Positions 7,043 to 12,818 of a DNA stretch of 16,669 nucleotides are shown one piece after another; within the stretch, counting starts at the first letter, position 1; every line of letters starts with the position of its first letter. The DNA is from Limiplasma merdipullorum (GTDB lineage Bacteria; Bacillota; Clostridia; Christensenellales; Aristaeellaceae). Under the pieces are notes generated by a model. That model saw only the letters and a program-made list of their open reading frames with translations, was not told the origin of the DNA and searched no databases. Position numbers and translations under genes: made by a program. The DNA lies in the NCBI GenBank assembly GCA_018711955.1, contig DVHQ01000294.1, forward strand, positions 1 through 16,669. Direction: 5' to 3'.

Positions 7043-8791
7043 TTGGACAAGCTGGAAGTGCTCAAGCGGGTGTTCGGCCACGAGAGCTTTCGCGAAGGGC
7101 AGGAGCAGCTGGTGGATGAGCTGCTCGGCGGGCACGACGTGCTGGGCGTGATGCCCACGGGCGCGGGCAAGTCCGTGTGCTACCAGCTGCCCGCGCTGAT
7201 GCTGGAGGGAATCACGCTGGTGATTTCGCCGCTGATCTCGCTGATGAAGGACCAGGTCATGGCGCTCAAGGCATCGGGCGTGGCGGCGGCGTACATTAAC
7301 AGCAGCCTGACCCCCGGCCAGCAGGCCGAGGCCATCCGGCGCGCGGCGGCCGGGGCGTACCGCATCATCTACGTGGCCCCGGAGCGGCTGGATATGCCGT
7401 CCTTTCTGGCCTTTGCACAGAAGGCGCGCATCCCGCTGCTGGCCGTGGACGAGGCGCATTGCGTGTCCCAGTGGGGACAGGACTTCCGTCCCAGCTACCT
7501 GCGCATCGCCGATTTTGTGCGCAGGCTGCCACGGCGGCCCGCGGTGGGGGCCTTTACCGCCACCGCTACCCGGCGCGTGCGCGATGATATCGTGAAAATG
7601 CTGGATCTGGAAGAACCCCTCTGCCTCACCACCGGCTACAACCGGCCCAACCTGCATTTCGCCAGTGTCAAGCCGACCAACAAATTTACCATGCTCTGCT
7701 CCTTTCTGGACACCATGCCGGGGGAATGCGGCATCGTGTATTGCAACACGCGCCGTACGGTGGAGGACGTTGCGGGCAAGCTCGCGGTCAACGGATACAG
7801 CGCCACGCGTTACCACGCGGGCCTCAGCGATGCGGAGCGGCACGCCAATCAGGACGATTTCCAGTACGACCGGGCGCGCATCATGGTGGCCACCAACGCT
7901 TTCGGCATGGGCATCGACAAGTCCAACGTGCGCTTTGTGGTGCATTACAACATGCCCCGCGATCTGGAAAGCTACTATCAGGAGGCGGGCCGCGCCGGGC
8001 GCGACGGCGAACCCGCCGAATGCCTGCTGCTCTACAGCGGGCAGGACGTGATCACCGGCCGCTGGATGATCGAGCACAGCGACGAAAATCCCGAGCTGAC
8101 CCCGGCCCAGCGCGAGGAGCTGACGCGCCGCGATCTGGAAAGGCTTCGGCAGATGACCTTTTACGCCACCAGCCGGAGGTGCCTGCGTCATTTCATCCTG
8201 AACTATTTTGGCGAGACGGACGCGCAGGAAACCTGCGACAACTGCTCCGTGTGCCAGGGCGAGCCCTTTGAGGTGGACACGGGCAGCGCGCGCAGCCCCA
8301 AACCCGCACAGGCACGGGCCATCGCCCGCGAGGAACGCAGAATGCGCAAGGCCGCTCCACGCGGACCGGAGGCGTCGCTGAGCGCCTGGGAGCGGGCGCT
8401 GCTGGACAGCCTGAAAACCCTGCGCACGCTGCTGGCCGCCCGCACGCATGCGCCCGCCTATACCGTGTTTTCGGACGCATCGCTCATCGACATGGTGAAA
8501 AAGCGCCCGACTACGCTGGATACGTTTCTGGACGTGTCGGGTGTAGGGCAGGCCAAGCAGCAGAAATACGGGCGGGTGTTTCTCAAGGTCATCCGCGACG
8601 GCATGGAACCCAACGAGGCGCTGGCACAAGAGATGGACGACGGCCCCGGACGCCTCTGGACCGATGAGGAGGAGGAGACCCTGCGCGGCGAGTTTTCGCG
8701 CGGCGCTTCGGTGGATGACATGGCACAAAGCCACCGCCGCAGCACCGGCGGCATCCGCAAGCGGCTGCAGGCGCTGGGACTGACCAAATAA
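7043..8791 (+). CDS. recQ: RecQ family ATP-dependent DNA helicase, short form
   Basis: This 582-residue 3'-5' superfamily 2 helicase unwinds recombination and replication intermediates. Motif 0 is FREGQEQ (residues 16-22). Walker A is PTGAGKS (38-44), then DEAH (136-139) with the RecQ aromatic loop CVSQWGQDFRPSYLRI, TATA (172-175), and motifs V-VI NAFGMGIDKSNVRF and YYQEAGRAGRDG. A four-cysteine zinc module follows (C380, C398, C401, C404). An HRDC-like domain is at about 447-520, and a 45-residue tail is at 537-582. Only about 45 residues separate zinc module and HRDC, too few for the usual winged helix. The TTG start is chosen because MDKLEVLKRVFG matches the family N-terminus and AAAGGGTGA lies eight bases upstream. 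GTG 7031 has no spacing from the Shine-Dalgarno. The GNAT gene follows after 50 bases. Confidence 0.93.
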   Translation: MDKLEVLKRVFGHESFREGQEQLVDELLGGHDVLGVMPTGAGKSVCYQLPALMLEGITLVISPLISLMKDQVMALKASGVAAAYINSSLTPGQQAEAIRRAAAGAYRIIYVAPERLDMPSFLAFAQKARIPLLAVDEAHCVSQWGQDFRPSYLRIADFVRRLPRRPAVGAFTATATRRVRDDIVKMLDLEEPLCLTTGYNRPNLHFASVKPTNKFTMLCSFLDTMPGECGIVYCNTRRTVEDVAGKLAVNGYSATRYHAGLSDAERHANQDDFQYDRARIMVATNAFGMGIDKSNVRFVVHYNMPRDLESYYQEAGRAGRDGEPAECLLLYSGQDVITGRWMIEHSDENPELTPAQREELTRRDLERLRQMTFYATSRRCLRHFILNYFGETDAQETCDNCSVCQGEPFEVDTGSARSPKPAQARAIAREERRMRKAAPRGPEASLSAWERALLDSLKTLRTLLAARTHAPAYTVFSDASLIDMVKKRPTTLDTFLDVSGVGQAKQQKYGRVFLKVIRDGMEPNEALAQEMDDGPGRLWTDEEEETLRGEFSRGASVDDMAQSHRRSTGGIRKRLQALGLTK

Positions 8792-8841
8792 AAAGATGCC
8801 TCGCTGAGCGCAGGGCGGGCTACGATGGAGGGGGCGGAAAA

Positions 8842-9237
8842 TTGGAATACCGCTATGACGACCGGACGCTGGATGCGGGGACCTTTCTGGCGCTGGTTCA
8901 GCAGGTCTGGCCGGGAGAATACGACGCGGAGAAAACGCGCGCCGCTCTGGCCAGAACCATCAACATCACGGCCTGGGACGGCGGGCGCCTTGCGGGCTGC
9001 CTGCGCATCCTCACCGACGGCTGCTACTTTGGCACCATCACGGAGCTGCTGGTGCTTCCCGCCTGCCGGCGGCAGGGCGTGGGCCGGGCGCTGATGGACC
9101 TGGCCCGCGCTCACGCGCCCACGCCGCTGTACTTCGGGGCCAAGCCCGGCGCGGAGGGCTTTTACGAAAAGATCGGCTGTGAGCGAGGCCTGCCCTCGTT
9201 TCTGATTCCCGGAGCGGGAGCAAAAGACGAAGAATAG
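8842..9237 (+). CDS. GNAT family N-acetyltransferase
   Basis: This 131-residue single-domain GNAT protein has the acetyl-CoA pyrophosphate-binding motif A, VLPACRRQGVGRALM (residues 71-85, R/QxxGxG/A core RQGVGR). It also has the C-terminal FGAKPGAEGFYEKIGCE segment typical of motif B. Members transfer an acetyl group from acetyl-CoA to small-molecule or protein amines. The substrate cannot be told from sequence. The start is TTG, supported by GGAGGGGG about seven bases upstream; no ATG lies at a usable position. It follows recQ by 50 bases without an intervening terminator and is closed by the hairpin at 9241-9282, so it is probably co-transcribed with recQ. Confidence 0.85.
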   Translation: MEYRYDDRTLDAGTFLALVQQVWPGEYDAEKTRAALARTINITAWDGGRLAGCLRILTDGCYFGTITELLVLPACRRQGVGRALMDLARAHAPTPLYFGAKPGAEGFYEKIGCERGLPSFLIPGAGAKDEE

Positions 9238-9240
9238 CAA

Positions 9241-9282
9241 ACCGCCGCGACAGGGGGAAGCCTCCCTGCCGCGGCGGTTTTT
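9241..9282. terminator. Bidirectional rho-independent terminator between GNAT gene and serS
   Basis: A long stem pairs 9241-9257 with 9262-9278 around an AAGC loop. There is one internal A-C mismatch at 9250/9269, which becomes a wobble on the minus strand. The plus-strand tail is TTTTTGAT and the minus-strand tail is TTTGCTATT. It sits between two convergent genes and can end both, more strongly the plus-strand recQ-GNAT transcript. Confidence 0.92.
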
Positions 9283-9298
9283 GATATCGTCAGACAGA

Positions 9299-10570
9299 TT
9301 ACTTGATGATATCGGTGCCCATGTAGGGACGGAGCACCTCGGGTACGGTAACGGTGCCGTCCTCGTTCTGGTAGTTTTCCAGAATGGCGGCCACGGTGCG
9401 GCCCACGGCCACGCCGCTGCCGTTGAGCGTGTGGGCGAACTGGGGCTTTGCCTTGGGGTTTTCGCGGTAGCGGATGCCGGCGCGGCGGGCCTGGAAGTCC
9501 TCGCAGTTGGAGCAGCTGGAGATCTCCACATAGCGGCCGTAGCTGGGCATCCATACCTCGATGTCATAGGTCTTGGCGGCGCTGAAGCCCATGTCGCCGG
9601 TGCACAGCGTCACCACCCGGTAGGGCAGGCCCAGCATCTGGAGCACCTTTTCGGCCTCGGCAGTCATGCTTTCCAATTCGTCGTAGCTCTGCTCGGGCTT
9701 GGTGATCTTGACCATTTCCACCTTGTTGAACTGGTGCTGGCGGATCAGGCCGCGGGTGTCGCGCCCGGCGCTGCCCGCCTCGGCACGGAAGCACGTTGAG
9801 TACGCGCAGTGACGGATGGGCAGCTGCGCGCCGTCGAGAATCATCTCGCGGTACATGTTGGTCACGGGTACCTCCGCCGTGGGAATGAGGAAGGTGTCCT
9901 TGTCCACCTTGTAGGCGTCGTCCTCAAACTTGGGCAGCTGGCCGGTGCCGGTCATGGTGGCGCGGGTCACCATGTAGGGGGGATAGACCTCGTCATAGCC
10001 GTTTTCCACGTGGGTGTTGAGGTAAAAGTTGATGATGGAGCGCTCCAGCCGAGAGCCCAGCCCACGGTAGAAGGTAAAGCGCGCGCCGGACACCTTGGCG
10101 GCGGTGTCAAAATCCAGAATGCCAAGATCGGTGCCGATGTCCCAATGCGCCTTCGGCGTCCAGCCGAACTCACGCGGCGTGCCCCAGCGGCGCTTTTCGA
10201 CGTTGTCATGATCGTCCTTGCCCAGCGGCACGCTCTCGTGGGGGAAGTTGGGCAGGGTCATCAGGAAAGCGTCCATCGCGGCTTCCAGCTCGGCGATGTC
10301 CGCGTCGAAGGCGGCGATCTCGTCGCCTACCTTGCGCATTTCCTCCATGATGCCGGCCACTTCCTCCTCGGAACCGCCCCTCTTTTTGATCTCGCCGATC
10401 TTTTTGCTCTCGGCATTGCGCAGGGCCTTCTTTTCCTCCACCTGCGCCATCAGGGTGCGGCGCTTCTCGTCCTGGGCGAGAAACTCGTCGATGGAAATAT
10501 CCTTGTTGCGCGCCTTGAGCGCGTCGCGCAGCTCCTGGGGATTTTGCCGAATCCGTTTGATGTCCAGCAT
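9299..10570 (-). CDS. serS: Seryl-tRNA synthetase
   Basis: This 423-residue class II aminoacyl-tRNA synthetase charges tRNA-Ser (and tRNA-Sec where present) with serine. The N-terminal helical arm (residues about 28-105, two antiparallel coiled helices with KKIGEIKKRGGSEEEV at the turn) grips the tRNA long variable arm. The catalytic domain shows TAEVPVTNMY, motif 2 (CFRAEAGSAGRDTRGLIRQHQF region, 260-281) and motif 3 (LNGSGVAVGRTVAAILEN, 382-399, with R391). Length is normal. ATG 10570 is chosen because it is preceded by AAGGAGG at ten bases and gives MLDIKRIRQNP, the family N-terminus. The open frame runs further upstream only through the leader. Expression is controlled by the T-box leader and promoter just upstream. 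Confidence 0.98.
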   Translation of the reverse strand: MLDIKRIRQNPQELRDALKARNKDISIDEFLAQDEKRRTLMAQVEEKKALRNAESKKIGEIKKRGGSEEEVAGIMEEMRKVGDEIAAFDADIAELEAAMDAFLMTLPNFPHESVPLGKDDHDNVEKRRWGTPREFGWTPKAHWDIGTDLGILDFDTAAKVSGARFTFYRGLGSRLERSIINFYLNTHVENGYDEVYPPYMVTRATMTGTGQLPKFEDDAYKVDKDTFLIPTAEVPVTNMYREMILDGAQLPIRHCAYSTCFRAEAGSAGRDTRGLIRQHQFNKVEMVKITKPEQSYDELESMTAEAEKVLQMLGLPYRVVTLCTGDMGFSAAKTYDIEVWMPSYGRYVEISSCSNCEDFQARRAGIRYRENPKAKPQFAHTLNGSGVAVGRTVAAILENYQNEDGTVTVPEVLRPYMGTDIIK

Positions 10571-10608
10571 GGATGGGTTGCCTCCTTGTATGAATTCCTT
10601 CCGGTAAG

Positions 10609-10649
10609 AAAAACGCCCCTGACGGCTGCGCAATGCAGCCGCAGGGACG
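10609..10649 (-). terminator. Leader terminator of the serS T-box
   Basis: On the minus strand CGGCTGC (10641-10635) pairs with GCAGCCG, and CCCTG (10646-10642) with CAGGG. CGT/GCG pairs below and one T is bulged. Five T residues follow at 10613-10609. It is the alternative fold to the T-box antiterminator. Confidence 0.88.
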
Positions 10650-10844
10650 GAGGGGATGCGTTTCTCCGCGGTGCCACCCGGCTTAAGGCTTTCGCCTTCA
10701 CTTTGATGCGCTGTATCGGGCGCGCCCGCGCGGCTCCTCGCCACATGGCTCGCATGACGGAACAGGCGGCTGCCGCCGCAGCCTTGCACCGAACGGCTGC
10801 TCTCTTGAGGCGGCGCGGCGGCCATGATCATGGTCCCTGCCATG
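10609..10844 (-). promoter_or_regulatory. T-box riboswitch leader of serS (likely UCC specifier)
   Basis: The minus-strand leader carries the T-box sequence GGGTGGCACCGCGG at 10679-10666, which matches the conserved antiterminator bulge that pairs with the uncharged tRNA acceptor end. Upstream, a Stem I is suggested by base pairing of ATGGC (about 10843-10839) with GCCAT, an AGAGAG element, and a distal hairpin GCAGCC/GGCTGC with a GGTGCAA loop. On the 3' side of the presumed specifier loop, TTCCG offers UCC (10761-10759) followed by a purine, a serine codon in agreement with serS. Downstream, CCGTCCC can pair with the T-box for antitermination or enter the terminator. Uncharged tRNA-Ser should therefore raise serS transcription. 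The fold was done by eye, so the specifier position is tentative. This leader fills the gene-free stretch 10571-10894 together with the promoter. Confidence 0.88.
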
Positions 10845-10850
10845 GCGTGT

Positions 10851-10879
10851 ATTATACGCGCATTTACACGCTTTGACAA
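10851..10879 (-). promoter_or_regulatory. Sigma-A promoter of serS
   Basis: On the minus strand TTGTCA (10879-10874), a 17-base spacer and TATAAT (10856-10851): one mismatch from full consensus. Transcription should start near 10844, at the foot of the T-box Stem I. It begins 15 bases beyond the stop of the preceding gene, so serS has its own unit. Confidence 0.92.
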
Positions 10880-10894
10880 GCCCCCAAAATACCG

Positions 10895-11164
10895 TCAGGA
10901 AAGGCTGTGCTTTACACGGTCATGCTCTTCGGCGCGCTTGGCGTTGTTGAAGCGGTCCAGCGTGCCCACCAGATAGCCCGTGATGCGGCGGATGCGGTGG
11001 AAGGGGCGCTCGCCCAGGTCGTAATTCAGTTCCACTTCGTCGCCGCAGACGTTGATGTCGATATGACGCGGCTCCACGCCGTATTTTTTGGTGGCGCGGG
11101 CGATGTAGGCGTCGATTTCCTTTTGATCAAGCGTGCCATTGGTCACGGTAACAGAACAAGCCAT
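10895..11164 (-). CDS. Small NrdD-tail-like protein with glycyl-radical-type motif
   Basis: This is an 89-residue protein. Residues 60-86 (RITGYLVGTLDRF, then NNAKRAEEHDRVKH) strongly resemble the extreme C-terminus of anaerobic ribonucleotide reductase NrdD. There the R-V/I-x-G-Y-L segment holds the glycyl radical and the chain ends near RVKH. By analogy G63 would be the radical glycine. The NrdD body, with its active-site cysteines and nucleotide sites, is absent. The CxxC zinc pairs that precede the motif in NrdD are also missing; only C3 and C40 are present. The N-terminal 50 residues look like a small alpha/beta domain I do not recognise. Start ATG 11164 has AAAGGA nine bases upstream. 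An extended -10 and an NrdR-box-like site precede it, in line with an nrd link. Databases may label it an NrdD family protein. A free-standing spare radical domain, as GrcA is for pyruvate formate-lyase, is a hypothesis. Confidence 0.72.
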   Translation of the reverse strand: MACSVTVTNGTLDQKEIDAYIARATKKYGVEPRHIDINVCGDEVELNYDLGERPFHRIRRITGYLVGTLDRFNNAKRAEEHDRVKHSLS

Positions 11165-11196
11165 GGTATACCATCCTTTCAAAAGCTGGCAAATGA

Positions 11197-11212
11197 GCAC
11201 CACATATTGTGC
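11197..11212 (-). promoter_or_regulatory. NrdR-box-like palindrome upstream of the NrdD-tail gene
   Basis: The minus strand reads GCACAATATGTGGTGC. Against the NrdR box consensus as I recall it (ACAC-W-ATATAT-W-GTGT), 12 of 16 positions fit, and the ends GCAC/GTGC are self-complementary. It lies right at the predicted transcription start of the NrdD-tail gene, where a repressor would act. NrdR boxes usually come in pairs about 31 bases apart; no clear second box was found at that distance. Confidence 0.42.
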
Positions 11213-11219
11213 TGAATCT

Positions 11220-11228
11220 ATTGTACCA
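11220..11228 (-). promoter_or_regulatory. Extended -10 promoter of the NrdD-tail gene
   Basis: On the minus strand TGGTACAAT (11228-11220) fits TGn-TATAAT with one mismatch. No convincing -35 is present. The predicted start is near 11213, about 50 bases before the ATG and at the NrdR-like site. Confidence 0.55.
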
Positions 11229-11286
11229 CGTTTTTTAGGAGTTGAAGCATAAATTTTTGATTCGTATAAAAAACGTCGGGCCGCGC

Positions 11287-11300
11287 CCGCTTGTAAGCGG
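11287..11300. promoter_or_regulatory. Perfect palindrome over the -35 of the ACT-MBL gene
   Basis: CCGCTT-GT-AAGCGG is a 6+6 inverted repeat with a 2-base centre. Its core covers the -35 hexamer TTGTAA (11291-11296) of the promoter for the ACT-MBL gene. The position fits a repressor site. A stable RNA hairpin is less likely because the predicted transcript starts downstream. The protein that would bind is unknown. Confidence 0.4.
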
Positions 11301-11319
11301 AGGCGGCTTGTGATATGCT
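11291..11319 (+). promoter_or_regulatory. Promoter of the ACT-MBL fusion gene
   Basis: TTGTAA (11291-11296), a 17-base spacer, and TATGCT (11314-11319) preceded by TGA, giving an extended -10. The predicted start near 11326 gives a leader of about 47 bases before the ATG at 11373. Confidence 0.58.
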
Positions 11320-11372
11320 TGGCTGCGTGAACGCTGCATATCCAATTCTTTGCAAGGAAGGGACGGCTGACC

Positions 11373-12803
11373 ATGAGGCAAACCTTCACCACCACCATGC
11401 CCGACCGCGTGGGCGCTTTTTTGAAAGCAAGCCGCAGCATTGCGGGCGCGGGCGCGAACATTACGCGCGTGAGCTACAACAAGGCCGTGGATATGCACAT
11501 TCTCTTCATCGAGGTGGAGGGCACGCCGGACCAGCTTTCCCGCGTGGAGCGGGAGCTTGGGGCCATGGGCTACCTGCCCGACGGGCAGCGCCCGGCCACG
11601 GTGATCCTTCTGGAATTTGAGCTTGAGGACCGGCCCGGCGAGGTGCTGCCCGTGCTGGAGCTGATCGACCGCTTTCATTTCAATATTTCCTACATCAGTT
11701 CGCAGGAAAACGGCGGGGCGTGCCAGCATTTCAGAATGGGCCTGCTGGTGGAGGATGAAGCGGCCGTGAGCCGCTTTATGCGCGAGGCTTCCACGCTGTG
11801 CCCCGTGCGAGTGATCCACTATGACCATGCGGAAAAAAACCTGGACAACACGGCATTTTACCTGAACTTTGCCGGTGAAGTGGGGCGCAGGGCGGGGCTT
11901 GACCAGCAGGACCGCCGGGAGCTGATGGTCAACGCCAATCAGGTGATGCAGATGCTGGACGGCCGCGACGAGGCCCCCTACAAGACGTTTGAATACATCG
12001 GGAAATTTGCGGCGCAGCTGGACGCCTGCCGCGGCGACGCCTACGAAGTGCGCCTGACGGAGTGGCAGGGCCGCTGCGGCGCGCGCATGCGCGTGGCCGA
12101 GCCGCCCGCGGGCTGCAACGTGACCGTGATCGAGAAGGACGGCGAGGTGCTGTTTGTGGACGCGGGCTTTGCCTGCATGCGGCAGGAGACCGTGGCGGCG
12201 CTTTCCACGCTGGCCCGGCACTTCGGCAGCCGCCAGCGCACGGCCATCATCACCCACGCGGACGTGGACCACTGCGGCCTTCTGGACCTGTACGACGATG
12301 TGTACATGAGCCGCAAATGCCTGCAAAACTTTGAATGGGAGCGGGCAGGGGAGCCAAATCTGCGCGAGCGCAACCCCGTGCACGCGCCCTATGTGCGCAT
12401 CAGCAAGCTGCTGTCGGGCTACCGGCCGCCCATGGCGACGCGCCTGCATGTGGCGGGCGGGTCGCTGGAGCCATGCCTTAGTCCGCTGGAGCGCATCGGC
12501 ACGTTTGATTTTCACGGCCTGTCCTTTGAAATGTGGGAGGGCTTCGGCGGACATGTGGCGGGCGAAACCATCTGGGTGGAGCGGCAGGAGCGCATCGCGC
12601 TGACGGGCGACGTGTTTGTGAACCTCAAGGGCTTTACCGCGGAGCAGGCGGCCTTCAACCGCCTCGCGCCCTACCTGATGACCTCCGTGGACACCGACCC
12701 CCGGAAGGCCGCCGCCGAGCGGCAGGCCCTCAAAAGCGTGCTGGGCGAGGGGGAGTGGATTGTGGCAGGCGCGCACGGCATGCCGGCTGTATGGCGGCTG
12801 TAG
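11373..12803 (+). CDS. ACT-ACT-metallo-beta-lactamase fold fusion protein
   Basis: This 476-residue protein has three parts. Two ACT-like domains come first: residues about 3-68 (FTTTMPDRVGAFLKASRSIAGAGANITRVS) and 75-150 (VILLEFELEDRPGEVLPVLELIDRFHFNISYIS). Both start with the DRxG turn that in other ACT domains lies at the amino-acid binding interface. A helical linker (151-222) follows, then a metallo-beta-lactamase-fold domain (about 235-476). Its metal motifs are THADVDH (294-300), H394 in GGHVAGE, D413 in LTGDVF and H469 in AGAHGMP. The classical HxHxDH reads HxDxDH here. The reaction is unknown. An amino-acid-gated hydrolase is an inference from domain content. ATG 11373 lies after AAGGAAGGGA. 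It converges on the EndoQ-UvrD gene with only 15 bases between stops. Confidence 0.82.
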   Translation: MRQTFTTTMPDRVGAFLKASRSIAGAGANITRVSYNKAVDMHILFIEVEGTPDQLSRVERELGAMGYLPDGQRPATVILLEFELEDRPGEVLPVLELIDRFHFNISYISSQENGGACQHFRMGLLVEDEAAVSRFMREASTLCPVRVIHYDHAEKNLDNTAFYLNFAGEVGRRAGLDQQDRRELMVNANQVMQMLDGRDEAPYKTFEYIGKFAAQLDACRGDAYEVRLTEWQGRCGARMRVAEPPAGCNVTVIEKDGEVLFVDAGFACMRQETVAALSTLARHFGSRQRTAIITHADVDHCGLLDLYDDVYMSRKCLQNFEWERAGEPNLRERNPVHAPYVRISKLLSGYRPPMATRLHVAGGSLEPCLSPLERIGTFDFHGLSFEMWEGFGGHVAGETIWVERQERIALTGDVFVNLKGFTAEQAAFNRLAPYLMTSVDTDPRKAAAERQALKSVLGEGEWIVAGAHGMPAVWRL

Positions 12804-12818
12804 GGCCGCCGGGAAACA

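Noticed and set aside
6374..8734. A 786-codon minus-strand open frame opposite recQ, running into the SH3b gene
   Set aside because: It is a shadow of recQ and then of the SH3b gene in another frame, and lacks any family signature.
10571..10879. Upstream in-frame extension of serS to 10879
   Set aside because: It would translate the T-box leader and terminator. The ATG at 10570 has a perfect ribosome site and the family N-terminus.
11214..11226. Possible second NrdR box overlapping the -10 of the NrdD-tail gene
   Set aside because: Only about 10 of 16 positions fit. The offset to the first site is 14 bases, not the roughly 31 typical for paired NrdR boxes, and the match is largely due to the -10 sequence itself.
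11165..11461. Upstream in-frame extension of the NrdD-tail gene to 11461
   Set aside because: It would run through the promoter region and into the divergent ACT-MBL gene. The start at 11164 has a good ribosome site, and the extension has no family-like sequence.
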